Part shown: piece by piece, positions 1 to 8,090 of the stretch | How positions within the stretch are numbered: the stretch's first letter is position 1 | How the letters are laid out: each line of letters starts with the position of its first letter | NCBI RefSeq assembly: GCF_041429795.1 | Contig: NZ_CP163424.1 | Location: 932,001-996,000, forward strand | Reading direction: 5' to 3' | DNA from: Algimonas porphyrae | Lineage (GTDB): Bacteria > Pseudomonadota > Alphaproteobacteria > Caulobacterales > Maricaulaceae | Length of the DNA: 64,000 bases | The notes under the pieces: model-generated | What the model was told of the DNA's origin: nothing | The model's database searches: none | What the model saw: only the letters and a program-made list of their open reading frames with translations | Translations under genes and position numbers: made by a program

Positions 1-353
1 ACGCTGCGATACTGGCTGCCGACATCATTGCCCTGACGGTTGCCTTGGGTCGGATCGTGATTTTCGAAGAAGACTTTCAGCAGTTCTTCATAGCTTATGA
101 TTTTGGGGTCGAAGACGAGGTGGAAGACCTCGGCATGGCCCGTCCGGCCTGAACAGACGGATTTGTAATCGGGATGATCCGTCGTTCCGCCCGCATAGCC
201 GACGCTGGTGACATGGACACCGTCCAACTGCCAGAAGATGCGCTCTGCACCCCAGAAGCAGCCCATGCCGAACAGGGCCTGCTGGAATCCTTCGGGATAG
301 TCGGCAAACATGTTGCGGCCATTGATGAAGTGTTCGGAAGTCGTGGCGAGCAT
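1..353 (-). CDS. msrA: Peptide methionine sulfoxide reductase MsrA (3' end outside window)
   Basis: MsrA reduces methionine-S-sulfoxide in proteins or as the free amino acid, using thioredoxin. The leftward frame opens with ATG at 353 and is still open at base 1, so only the first 117 codons are present. Residues about 28-34 read [10 protein letters not shown], which holds the catalytic cysteine of the family. They are followed by VTSVGYAGG and by a GHAEVF segment, all typical MsrA signatures. The Shine-Dalgarno TAGGAGA at 359-365 overlaps the stop codon of the upstream amidohydrolase gene, so the two genes are translationally close and probably one operon. The carboxy terminus and resolving cysteines cannot be seen. 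Confidence 0.93.
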   Translation of the reverse strand, partial: MLATTSEHFINGRNMFADYPEGFQQALFGMGCFWGAERIFWQLDGVHVTSVGYAGGTTDHPDYKSVCSGRTGHAEVFHLVFDPKIISYEELLKVFFENHDPTQGNRQGNDVGSQYRS

Positions 354-362
354 CGGAGTCTC

Positions 363-1076
363 CTAAAGAAGCGGTTCAATCGCGCGAGCGAGGATGTGAG
401 CCATGTGGGTAGCGTCCTGGTCCATGCCGATGTGGTCCTGCCGCAGCTCGATCGCAAGATGGCGCAGGCCTCTCGGCACGACATTGTGATCGACGGTGAA
501 ATTCAGATCATAGGCGGAATAGGGCTGGTTGATATCGACCTGCCAGCGCGGCTCGATCCGGGCCATCTGTTCGATAAAACGCTCCGGCGTGTCCGTATCG
601 TCCTTGACCAGTAGGCCGATGTCGGTCGGACGCGGAGCGTGACCCCGCAATTGCGGGGTGAAGCTGTGAATGGACAGGGCCAGCGCCTTGGGGCGTGTGT
701 CCAGCGCTGCGCCGATCGCGTCATGATAGGGTCTGTAAAGACGGTTCGTTCGTGCGGTGATCTGGGCGTGGGACAGGCCGTGATTGGCGGGAATATCGGT
801 TCCGTCAGTAATCACCGGGATTAGGCCAGGCGCATCGGGATCGCGATTGGCGTCGACGACCAAGCGCGAAAAACCGCAAATCAGGCCGCTGCAGCTCAGC
901 GTGTCACACAGGGTTCGCGCCACGGTTTCCGTGCCGATGTCCCAGGCAATGTGCCGGCGCATGTCCGCCGGGCCGACACCCAGATCGCCGACCCAGTCCG
1001 GAACATGATTGGAGGCATGGTCTGCGAAAATGAAAACCGCCTCATTCGGGCCGTCAATCGTGTGGAAGGCGGTCAT
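363..1076 (-). CDS. N-formylglutamate amidohydrolase family protein
   Basis: A 237-residue cytosolic protein of the N-formylglutamate amidohydrolase (FGase/HutG) family, zinc-type hydrolases that release formate from N-formylglutamate or act on related N-acyl amino acids. The sequence shows the family pattern: FIFADHASNHVP near the start (a likely metal-binding segment), SRLVVDANRDP around residues 70-80, an Arg/Tyr-rich NRLYRPYHDAI helix, and SIHSFTP at about 135-141. No histidine-utilisation genes lie nearby, so the true substrate is open. It stops 9 bp before the msrA start, and its stop codon sits inside the msrA ribosome binding site, which supports co-transcription. Confidence 0.85.
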   Translation of the reverse strand: MTAFHTIDGPNEAVFIFADHASNHVPDWVGDLGVGPADMRRHIAWDIGTETVARTLCDTLSCSGLICGFSRLVVDANRDPDAPGLIPVITDGTDIPANHGLSHAQITARTNRLYRPYHDAIGAALDTRPKALALSIHSFTPQLRGHAPRPTDIGLLVKDDTDTPERFIEQMARIEPRWQVDINQPYSAYDLNFTVDHNVVPRGLRHLAIELRQDHIGMDQDATHMAHILARAIEPLL

Positions 1077-1144
1077 AGCGGCGCTGCATTAGGCGCAATC
1101 CGGCAATTGCGGAAGCCATCATCTGCGTCTATAGGCGCGCCTGC

Positions 1145-1260
1145 CCGGCGGGCTGCGTCTAGTGAGGTGGCCGAGTGGTTGAAGGCGCACGCCTGGAACG
1201 CGTGTATACGGTATCCCCGTATCGAGGGTTCGAATCCCTTCCTCACTGCCAGCCCGCCGG
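1145..1260. repeat. 11-bp perfect inverted repeat flanking tRNA-Ser
   Basis: CCGGCGGGCTG at 1145-1155 is the exact reverse complement of CAGCCCGCCGG at 1250-1260. The right arm contains the last two bases of the tRNA CCA end. In the precursor RNA the arms could pair and extend the acceptor stem. The 5-base spacer 1156-1160 separates the left arm from the tRNA start. Confidence 0.8.
1161..1251 (+). tRNA. tRNA-Ser(GGA)
   Basis: A complete class II tRNA of 91 bases including an encoded CCA. The acceptor stem is AGTGAGG (1161-1167) with CCTCACT (1241-1247), followed by the serine discriminator G and CCA. The D arm is GGCCGAGTGGTTGAAGGC. The anticodon stem CACGC/GCGTG encloses CTGGAAC, giving anticodon GGA, which reads UCC and UCU. 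The long variable arm (TACGGTATCCCCGTA) is the serine hallmark, and the T arm is GAGGGTTCGAATCCCTT. It reads rightward, 18 bases before the Nudix gene. Confidence 0.97.
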
Positions 1261-1269
1261 AGCCATTCC

Positions 1270-1914
1270 ATGACATTCCCGCCTGACCCGCCCAATCCTT
1301 GGCGCATTCGCGAAACCCGCGTCGCCCATGACAGCCCGTGGATGCGGGTCGATGTGCATGCCGCCGTGGACCCGGCTGGTGCAGATTGTGAATATGGTGT
1401 GGTCCGTTTCAAGAACCGCGCTGTGGGTATCGTTCCCTATGAGGTGCGGGACGGTGTTCCGGGTGTCTGGATGGTCGGGCAGACCCGCTTCGCGCTGAAT
1501 GCCTATAGCTGGGAAATTCCGGAGGGCGGTGTGCCGGAGGGAGAAGATCTGATCGTGGCTGCGCGCCGCGAACTGAAAGAAGAAACGGGTTTGAGCGCCA
1601 AGATGATGACCCCGCTACTACAGCTCCACTCATCCAATTCAATTACGGATGAGTGGGGGCAGGTCTATCTTGCGACAGGACTGAGCATGGGAGAGGCCGC
1701 GCCCGAGCCGAGCGAAGACATTACTGTGCAGTTCACACCGCTCGACGCGTTGCTCAATGCGATCGATGCGGCCCGGATTACCGACGCGATGAGCGTTGCG
1801 GCCCTCTTGCGGCTCGAACGGGATCGGTCGTCTGGGGCATTGTCCGATAGTGAGTTTGGGTCCGATAGTGAGTTTGGGTCTGAACAGGAGGCTGGGCGCC
1901 GCCCTGCTGAATAG
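1270..1914 (+). CDS. Nudix hydrolase (ADP-ribose pyrophosphatase-like)
   Basis: A 214-residue cytosolic Nudix hydrolase that would cleave a nucleoside diphosphate linked to another moiety. The Nudix box spans residues 86-108 and fits G-x5-E-x7-REUxEExGU exactly, with core RELKEETGL; its glutamates bind the metal. The preceding SWEIPEGG fits the ADP-ribose/NDP-sugar subgroup, but the substrate cannot be fixed by eye. Residues after about 185 are a low-complexity tail containing DSEFGS twice, encoded by an 18-bp tandem duplication. The last 137 bp overlap the convergent lipoprotein gene. Confidence 0.9.
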   Translation: MTFPPDPPNPWRIRETRVAHDSPWMRVDVHAAVDPAGADCEYGVVRFKNRAVGIVPYEVRDGVPGVWMVGQTRFALNAYSWEIPEGGVPEGEDLIVAARRELKEETGLSAKMMTPLLQLHSSNSITDEWGQVYLATGLSMGEAAPEPSEDITVQFTPLDALLNAIDAARITDAMSVAALLRLERDRSSGALSDSEFGSDSEFGSEQEAGRRPAE

Positions 1915-2635
1915 TCTGTCCGTAGCTTTGGGGGTATGGGCTTTGCCTGACGATAACCGGGCCGGGCCTTATGTAGGGCGTCCCCGTGCGCAATGGCATT
2001 CCCGTCCGTGCAGGCAGGGACGGATAGCTGCGGCGCACGACGGCCGGGCTCAGACTGTTCGCCTGAACTGAGCGCAAGGTGGACGGGCCGGTCGGCTGGC
2101 TCACATACTGCGCGGGCCCTTCGTCAAATCCGGGACAGCGATTGGCGCGGGCCAGCCCGACCAGATAGCCGATCCTGTACCGCGCCCGGTCCGAGGCCCG
2201 ATCCGCATTCTGTTCCAGCTTGGCCGCGCCAGACACTTGTCGCACTACGCCCCGGAAGGGCAGGACGGATCGCGAAAGCGCGCGCACGCCGGCGTCGCGT
2301 AAATTGCCTGTCCGCCCGACAAAGGTGTTGGCGTCGCGGCGATAGCCTGGACGTCGACCGTCATTGTCAACGATCGCCTGCTCCAACTGTCGGATTTCCG
2401 AGGCCCAGCTCTGGCAACTCGATTGAGCGACCTGACCGTAAGGATGGGACAGATATTGAAGCTGTTGCGGGATAGGCTGCTGCAACAGGTTGGCATCGCG
2501 CAATGGCGAGGTCGCAGCAAACTGGAAGTGATCAACCTCTTCTCCGAGGCTTGCGCAGGCCGACAGGCCCGATACGGACATGCCGATCAGGGCCAGCAGC
2601 GACAGTGGCCGGATCGATTTCGAGGCTTTCCACAC
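1778..2635 (-). CDS. Hypothetical lipoprotein with Pro/Gln/Thr-rich tail
   Basis: A 285-residue protein I do not recognise. It begins with a basic n-region and hydrophobic stretch ending in a lipobox (GLSAC, Cys at about residue 27), so it should be a lipid-anchored envelope protein. Residues 30-170 are moderately charged with several Arg/Gln-rich helical stretches (for example SWASEIRQLEQAI). After residue 185 the chain becomes Pro, Ser, Arg and Gln rich and probably disordered, with QTHYRT repeated twice. The final 137 bp overlap the 3' end of the Nudix gene in antisense orientation. Both frames look genuine because one has a full Nudix domain and the other a clean lipoprotein signal. Confidence 0.75.
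   Translation of the reverse strand: MWKASKSIRPLSLLALIGMSVSGLSACASLGEEVDHFQFAATSPLRDANLLQQPIPQQLQYLSHPYGQVAQSSCQSWASEIRQLEQAIVDNDGRRPGYRRDANTFVGRTGNLRDAGVRALSRSVLPFRGVVRQVSGAAKLEQNADRASDRARYRIGYLVGLARANRCPGFDEGPAQYVSQPTGPSTLRSVQANSLSPAVVRRSYPSLPARTGMPLRTGTPYIRPGPVIVRQSPYPQSYGQTIQQGGAQPPVQTQTHYRTQTHYRTMPQTTDPVRAARGPQRSSRR
1843..1878. repeat. Tandem duplication, 2 x 18 bp, inside two overlapping genes
   Basis: TCCGATAGTGAGTTTGGG occurs twice head to tail (1843-1860 and 1861-1878). As 18 is a multiple of three, the duplication keeps both antisense reading frames: DSEFGS twice in the Nudix tail on the plus strand and THYRTQ-type repeats in the lipoprotein on the minus strand. Confidence 0.95.
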
Positions 2636-2725
2636 GCGGACCTCCCTTCGATCCGTCCTGAGTATAAGAGTTAACGCGTCTTAACAGATATTGCGGCGAG
2701 AAACAGGCTCACTTATGCGCCCGTT

Positions 2726-3949
2726 GTGACTCCTCATGAGACAAACTCCAATAAGTCTGCAATTTCCGGACCGCAGCACGATTTCGATGTCATCATGATC
2801 GGTGCCGGCGCAGCAGGGTTGATGGCTGCCGCCGTAGCCGGGCGTCGTGGCCGTCATGTTTTACTGATCGATCATGCCGACCGCCCGGGCGAGAAAATCC
2901 GCATTTCCGGTGGCGGACGCTGCAATTTCACTCATCTCCATTCCACGTCTGACAATTTCATCAGCGAGAACCCGCATTTCTGCAAAAGCGCGTTGTCTCG
3001 CTACACGCCCTATAACTTCCTTGCGCTCGTCGAACGCTATGGAATCAAGTGGGAGGAGAAAGCAGAAGGACAACTCTTCTGTCAGGGGAAGTCGACGCAG
3101 ATCATCGACATGCTGGTGGAAGAATGCCGCAAGGCCGGGGTCGAACTGCGTCTGGGCACGGAGGTGCTGGGTGTGGACCGGATGGAGAGCGGTTTTGCCG
3201 TGACGACAGCGATGCAGACGCTGAGCTGCGAGAGCTTGGTGATCGCGACGGGCGGTCCCAGCATTCCGAAGATGGGCGCAACACGGTTCGGCTATCAGGT
3301 CGCGGCGCAATTCGGTCTCGACATGGTCGACACGGTGCCGGCGCTCGTCCCGCTGACCTTCACCGACGAAACTAGCGCGCCGATGAAGGCCCTGTCCGGC
3401 GTGGCGGTCGACGCCGCTGTGAGCAGCGAGCGTTATGCCTTTACCGAACCGCTGCTGTTCACCCATCGCGGCCTGTCAGGACCGGCGATCCTGCAGATCA
3501 GTTCCTACTGGGAACCGGGCGAAGCGATCACAATCGACCTGGCACCGGGTGAGGATCTGCTCGAGAGCCTGAAACGGGACCGGGCGGACCGGCCCCGCCT
3601 GTCGCCTGCAGCCTGGCTTGCCGAGCGTCTGCCGAAACGGCTGGCCAATTCGATTGCGATGACGGTGCGGCAGGCGCGTCTGGCGGACATGCCCGACACG
3701 GCGCTGATGAACCTGGCACTGCAAGTCGGTGCTTGGCGGATCAAACCGGCTGGCAGTGAGGGTTACCGCAAGGCGGAAGTGACGCGCGGCGGCGTCTCGA
3801 CGGATGAACTGTCCTCGAAGACGATGGAAGCCAAACGCGTTCCGGGCCTGTATTTCATCGGCGAAGTCGTCGACGTGACCGGTCACCTTGGCGGACATAA
3901 TTTTCAATGGGCCTGGGCGAGCGGCGTGGCCTGCGGCGAAGTCTGCTAA
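2726..3949 (+). CDS. BaiN/YhiN (HI0933)-family FAD-dependent oxidoreductase
   Basis: A 407-residue flavoprotein of the HI0933/YhiN/BaiN family, often annotated as aminoacetone oxidase family FAD-binding enzyme. The amino-terminal dinucleotide-binding motif is GAGAAGLMAA at about residues 26-35. The family signature ISGGGRCNFT follows at about 60-69, and LVIATGG marks the second FAD contact. The carboxy-terminal VTGHLGGHNFQWAWASG is also typical. The physiological substrate is unknown for most members. The start chosen is GTG at 2726; a shorter form starting near the FDVIMIGAG strand is possible. It stands alone between the lipoprotein and pxpA. Confidence 0.88.
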   Translation: MTPHETNSNKSAISGPQHDFDVIMIGAGAAGLMAAAVAGRRGRHVLLIDHADRPGEKIRISGGGRCNFTHLHSTSDNFISENPHFCKSALSRYTPYNFLALVERYGIKWEEKAEGQLFCQGKSTQIIDMLVEECRKAGVELRLGTEVLGVDRMESGFAVTTAMQTLSCESLVIATGGPSIPKMGATRFGYQVAAQFGLDMVDTVPALVPLTFTDETSAPMKALSGVAVDAAVSSERYAFTEPLLFTHRGLSGPAILQISSYWEPGEAITIDLAPGEDLLESLKRDRADRPRLSPAAWLAERLPKRLANSIAMTVRQARLADMPDTALMNLALQVGAWRIKPAGSEGYRKAEVTRGGVSTDELSSKTMEAKRVPGLYFIGEVVDVTGHLGGHNFQWAWASGVACGEVC

Positions 3950-4019
3950 CGCAAACTCGTCCCCGATCCGCTTAGCCTCACGGCTTTCTTCGGCGCGCAA
4001 ACCTGCTAGAGGCTGACGG

Positions 4020-4802
4020 ATGAAGACGATCGATCTGAATGCCGACATTGGCGAGGCGGATAATCCGGAATGGGCGGCTGCGGAGGCGGCGATCCTGTCG
4101 CATATCAGCTCAGCCAATATCGCCTGCGGCGGTCATGCGGGCGACGCCGCCTCCATGCGCAAAACAGTCCGCGGGGCCAAGGCAAACGGCGTCGTCATCG
4201 GCGCGCATCCGGCCTATCCGGACCGCGAACATTTCGGTCGCCGCTCACTGGTGCTGGACGAAGATATCGGGGAGGATGAACTGGTGCGAAGTCTTACCGC
4301 GCAGATCGTCCGGCTTGTCGAAATCGCCGCCGAGGAGGGTGTGCAGGTGGCCTATGTTAAACCGCATGGGCAGCTTTATAATGACGCCGTGGGTGATGCG
4401 CGCAAGGCCGCGCTGATCGCGCGCACCGTCGCCGCCATCGATCCGGCTCTGATATTGCTCGGCGGTCCCAATTCGCAAATGGGCAAGGCTGCGCAGGCGC
4501 ACGGCCTTGGCTTCGTCGCCGAAGGCTTCATCGACCGCCGCTATTCCGATGATGGCCATCTTATTTCCCGCAAGGAGCGGGGGGCCGTGATTGCGGATCA
4601 GCATGACCGTCTGTCGCAGGCCCGCAGCTTGGCTACGACGGGTGAGGTCAAAACCGCCTCGGGGGGTCGCCTCGACATCAAGGCAGGCTCGCTCTGCGTG
4701 CACGGCGATAGTGCGGGCGCGGTCGAAACCGCGCGGCAGGCGCGCGCCGCCATCGAAGAGGTCGGCGTGACGATCCGGCCTTTTATCGAGGCAATGACAT
4801 GA
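4020..4802 (+). CDS. pxpA: 5-oxoprolinase subunit A (LamB/YcsF family)
   Basis: PxpA is one of three subunits of the prokaryotic ATP-dependent 5-oxoprolinase, which opens pyroglutamate, a damage product of glutamine and glutamate, to L-glutamate. The 260-residue protein starts with KTIDLNADIGEADNPEW and has the family blocks SSANIACGGHAGD (residues about 31-43), GAHPAYPDREHFGRR and VKPHGQLYND (about 112-121). The length is as expected. It overlaps pxpB by four bases (ATGA at 4799-4802), the first of three coupled junctions in this operon. Confidence 0.95.
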   Translation: MKTIDLNADIGEADNPEWAAAEAAILSHISSANIACGGHAGDAASMRKTVRGAKANGVVIGAHPAYPDREHFGRRSLVLDEDIGEDELVRSLTAQIVRLVEIAAEEGVQVAYVKPHGQLYNDAVGDARKAALIARTVAAIDPALILLGGPNSQMGKAAQAHGLGFVAEGFIDRRYSDDGHLISRKERGAVIADQHDRLSQARSLATTGEVKTASGGRLDIKAGSLCVHGDSAGAVETARQARAAIEEVGVTIRPFIEAMT

Positions 4803-5455
4803 ACGATTTGCACCCGGATATTCGCGCCTATGGCGATCATGCCGTTCTGGTCGAGTGGGGCGCTGACGGTTTCGACGCCGACATCAGCGACCGTGTGCAT
4901 GCGCTGGCCGCGCGATTGCGCAAGAAGAAGGCCTTCATCGAAGTCATGCCGGGCTATGACAGTCTCGTGGCCAGCTTCGATGGCGCGCAGATGAACGCGG
5001 CTTCGGCCCGACGCCGGATCAAGGACGCAATCGTGCGCGAAGCCCGCTCAGAAACGGCTGTCGACGGTCGTCTGGTCGAGATACCGGTCAGTTATGGCGG
5101 CGCGGACGGCCCGGACCTCTACGCGATGGCCGACAGGATCGGCAAAAGTCCGGAAGCCGTCCTCGCTCTACATACGGGCCGGGACTACCGCGTCTGCATG
5201 ATGGGCTTCATTCCGGGCTTTGCCTTTCTCTCTGATGTCGATCCGCTGCTGCAGCATCCCCGTCATGCGACGCCGCGCGCGGTCGTGCCCGCCGGCAGTG
5301 TCGGGATCGCCAACTGGCAGACCGGTATATACGGTCTTGAAAGCCCTGGCGGGTGGCAGATCATCGGACGCACGGATGTGGCCATGTTCGACGCGGACCG
5401 CGACCGACCCTTTTACGTGGAGGCCGGAGATCGCATCCGGTTCGTCGCCCAGTGA
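4799..5455 (+). CDS. pxpB: 5-oxoprolinase subunit B (allophanate hydrolase subunit 1 / KipI-like)
   Basis: PxpB is the KipI-like subunit of 5-oxoprolinase. This 218-residue protein shows the conserved CMMGFIPGFAFLSDVD (around residues 135-150) and the following RATPRAVVPAGSVGIANWQTGIY block, with ESPGGWQIIGRT near the end. The ATG at 4799 overlaps the pxpA stop, and its TGA (5453-5455) overlaps the GTG start of pxpC, so all three subunits are translationally coupled. Confidence 0.95.
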   Translation: MNDLHPDIRAYGDHAVLVEWGADGFDADISDRVHALAARLRKKKAFIEVMPGYDSLVASFDGAQMNAASARRRIKDAIVREARSETAVDGRLVEIPVSYGGADGPDLYAMADRIGKSPEAVLALHTGRDYRVCMMGFIPGFAFLSDVDPLLQHPRHATPRAVVPAGSVGIANWQTGIYGLESPGGWQIIGRTDVAMFDADRDRPFYVEAGDRIRFVAQ

Positions 5456-6399
5456 GCGCGCCTCTGATCACAGTTCTCAATGGTGGGACCCAAACCACCG
5501 TTCAGGATTCTGGGCGTCCGGGTTATCGCCATCTCGGTATTCCGCGCTCCGGTGCGGCGGACCGTCTGTCATTTGCCATCGCCAATCATCTGGTCGGGAA
5601 TGAGTGGGCCACGCCCGCGCTCGAATGTGCGCTGGGCGGGCTGCATCTGCGGTTCGAACGCAAGACACTCATTGCGATTTCGGGCGCGCAAATGTGGGCC
5701 CAGGTTCAGGGTATGAATGTCGATACGAACCGGGCCGTCGAGGTCGAAGCGGGCGATATTCTGACGCTATCCTATGCGCGAGCCGGGTGCCGGTCCTACA
5801 TCGCCGTTGCGGGCGGCTTGCAGGCGACCGAATTTCTCGAATCGGTGTCGACCTATTTGCCTGCCTCGCTCGGCGGGATCGAGGGGCGTGCGCTCAAGGC
5901 TGGCGACACGCTGTACAGTCTCAATGCTGTCTCGCAGGGCGCGCGCACGCTGCCGACGGGCTATGCGCCGCATCTGTCCGGTCATGCGGTTCTGCGGGCC
6001 AGTTCCGGACCCGAGTTCGATCTGCTGTCGGCGGAAAGCCGCCGCTATCTGTTCACGACGCCGTTCATTGCCACGCCCGCGACGGACCGGATGGGATCGC
6101 GCTTGCGCGGTGACCGTATCGCTACGGACAAGTCATTCGCCATGACCAGCAGCCCCTTATTGCCGGGGACGCTGCAATGCCCGCCCGATGGTCGTCCGAT
6201 CCTGGCTTTGGCCGACGGTCATTGCACGGGCGGCTATGCGCGGGGTCTGCATGTCATCCAAGCGGATCAGTGGCTGCTGGGACAGATCGCACCGGGTATG
6301 AAAATCAGCTTCCGCCGCTGTTTCGATGCCGAAGCGCCCGATATTCTGCAGACCCGCAACGCTGTCTGGAGCACGTTAATACCAGACTTTTCCTTCTAG
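5452..6399 (+). CDS. pxpC: 5-oxoprolinase subunit C (biotin-dependent carboxyltransferase family / KipA-like)
   Basis: PxpC completes the pxpABC enzyme. The start is set at GTG 5452, which overlaps the pxpB stop as GTGA; the frame is open further upstream but that part only shadows pxpB. The resulting 315 residues begin VSAPLITVLNGG and contain the family segments TTVQDSGRPGYRHLGIPRSGAADR (about 15-38), YIAVAGG and, near the end, TGGYARGLHVIQADQW. The gene ends three bases before the pabBC start, suggesting one transcript that mixes pyroglutamate recycling with folate synthesis. Confidence 0.95.
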   Translation: MSAPLITVLNGGTQTTVQDSGRPGYRHLGIPRSGAADRLSFAIANHLVGNEWATPALECALGGLHLRFERKTLIAISGAQMWAQVQGMNVDTNRAVEVEAGDILTLSYARAGCRSYIAVAGGLQATEFLESVSTYLPASLGGIEGRALKAGDTLYSLNAVSQGARTLPTGYAPHLSGHAVLRASSGPEFDLLSAESRRYLFTTPFIATPATDRMGSRLRGDRIATDKSFAMTSSPLLPGTLQCPPDGRPILALADGHCTGGYARGLHVIQADQWLLGQIAPGMKISFRRCFDAEAPDILQTRNAVWSTLIPDFSF

Positions 6400-6402
6400 G
6401 CC

Positions 6403-8058
6403 ATGCACGTCCTGCTGGATGATCAGGCGACACAGCGTCAGCTCTATTTCACTGATCCCGTCCGCGTTCTGACCTACCGCATGGGCGAGTCGGTCGAGGC
6501 CTTTTTCGCCGCGATCGAAGCGGCGCAGGCGGACGGTCACTGGATCGCTGGGCAGTTCGATTACGAATTTGCGGCAGCCCTAGAGCCACGATTGGCGAAC
6601 CTGTGCGACGTCGGTCGCCTAGTGGCGCGGCTGGGCGTTTTTACGCCCCCCTCCGCGCATCCACCGACTGATCATCTCTACCGGGCTTCACCGCCCGACG
6701 TGACGCTCGTGCCTGACTGGAGCGAGGCGGACTATGAGGCGCGGTTTGCACGCGTTCAGCGCTACCTCCGGGCCGGTGACGCCTACCAGGTCAATCTGAC
6801 CTTCCCCATGAGCGGCGCGACCGAGGCTGACGCCGTCGCTCTCTATGCCGCTTATCGCAGCCGCCAGCCCGGACGCTACGGCGCGGTCATATCGCTGGGC
6901 GGCCCTGATATTGTCAGCCTGTCACCGGAACTGTTTTTCGAACGCAGAGATCGATCAATGCGAATGCGTCCGATGAAGGGCACGCGGCCCAAGACGGCGA
7001 ATGACGATATGACCGCGGATGTAAAATCGCGCGCCGAAAACCTGATGATCGTGGACCTTCTGCGCAATGATCTGTCCCGGTTGTGCGAAGCCGGATCGGT
7101 CAAGGTGCCGGAACTGTTTGCGATCGAAGAGTATCCGACGCTGGTGCAGATGACGTCGCAAGTAACCGGCGAGCTCAAGGATGGCGTCGGCTGGCAGACG
7201 ATCTTCAAGGCGCTCTTTCCATGTGGATCTGTGACCGGCGCGCCGAAAATCAGGGCGATGGAGATCATCCACGAACTGGAAGGCGCACTGCGCGGACCCT
7301 ATTGCGGGGCCGTTGGCTATATCGCGCCGAACAATGATGCGAGCTTTTCGGTGGCCATCCGAACGGGGACGCTGCAATCCGGGCAGTTTCGCTACGATGT
7401 GGGCAGCGGTGTCGTGCTTGATTCCGATGGTCCGGACGAATATCGCGAATGTTTGCTGAAGGCCAATATCTGGACCCCTGCGCCTTACACTCAGTTCGAG
7501 ACGATGCTTAATGGACCCTATGGGCCTATTAGGGCAGCCCGCCATGCGGCGCGTTTCGGGCAGCCATTGCCTGATCTCGGACGCGCGACGGATTTGCAGC
7601 GCGTACGGATCGACCGCTTCGAGAGCGGACGTATCACGCTTACTCAGCAGGATTTCGAGCCTTTGGCGGAACCGCTCAGCCTGGCTCTGTCGCAGCATCG
7701 GCTGAGCGAGCGGGTTCAGCGCATTGACATCAAGACATCGCGCCGCGACTTCTATGACGGGGAGCGCAGGCGCGTGGCAGCCCTTTGCGGCGCGGATGAA
7801 GTTCTGTTCTTGGACCCGAACGGACACGTCATGGAGGGCTCATTTACCAGCCTCTTCATCGAGCTTGACGGACGGCTGCTGACGCCGAGAGGGCCGGGTC
7901 TGTTGCCGGGTGTGTTGCGCGCCGAATTGCTGGATACGGGTCAGGCGACCGAAGCGGAGCTGTCGCCGGAAGACTTGCGCAAAGCGGACGCGCTGTTCGT
8001 CGGCAACAGTTTGCGTGGGCTGATGCGGGCGGAATTGATCACGACCGATCCTATCTAG
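6403..8058 (+). CDS. pabBC: Bifunctional aminodeoxychorismate synthase component I / 4-amino-4-deoxychorismate lyase (PabB-PabC fusion)
   Basis: A 551-residue fusion enzyme making p-aminobenzoate for folate. Residues 1 to about 355 are the chorismate-binding PabB domain: RMRPMKGTRPK puts the PabB-type active-site lysine at residue 192, and FPCGSVTGAPK and the ESFSVAIRT-like segment FSVAIRTGTL follow. Residues from about 365 form a PLP fold-type IV lyase (PabC) domain with KTSRRDFYD holding the likely PLP lysine, then GHVMEGSFTSLF and GLLPGVLR. Both activities therefore sit in one chain. The amidotransferase subunit PabA is not in the window. Only 3 bp separate it from pxpC. Confidence 0.92.
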   Translation: MHVLLDDQATQRQLYFTDPVRVLTYRMGESVEAFFAAIEAAQADGHWIAGQFDYEFAAALEPRLANLCDVGRLVARLGVFTPPSAHPPTDHLYRASPPDVTLVPDWSEADYEARFARVQRYLRAGDAYQVNLTFPMSGATEADAVALYAAYRSRQPGRYGAVISLGGPDIVSLSPELFFERRDRSMRMRPMKGTRPKTANDDMTADVKSRAENLMIVDLLRNDLSRLCEAGSVKVPELFAIEEYPTLVQMTSQVTGELKDGVGWQTIFKALFPCGSVTGAPKIRAMEIIHELEGALRGPYCGAVGYIAPNNDASFSVAIRTGTLQSGQFRYDVGSGVVLDSDGPDEYRECLLKANIWTPAPYTQFETMLNGPYGPIRAARHAARFGQPLPDLGRATDLQRVRIDRFESGRITLTQQDFEPLAEPLSLALSQHRLSERVQRIDIKTSRRDFYDGERRRVAALCGADEVLFLDPNGHVMEGSFTSLFIELDGRLLTPRGPGLLPGVLRAELLDTGQATEAELSPEDLRKADALFVGNSLRGLMRAELITTDPI

Positions 8059-8090
8059 GCCTGCGACCAGTTTCCCGCTAGGGTCGCGAC

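Noticed and set aside
1119-1412. Open frames of 60-100 codons on the strand opposite the tRNA and Nudix gene
   Set aside because: They lie over a tRNA and a conserved Nudix domain; the frames are shadows with no domain signal.
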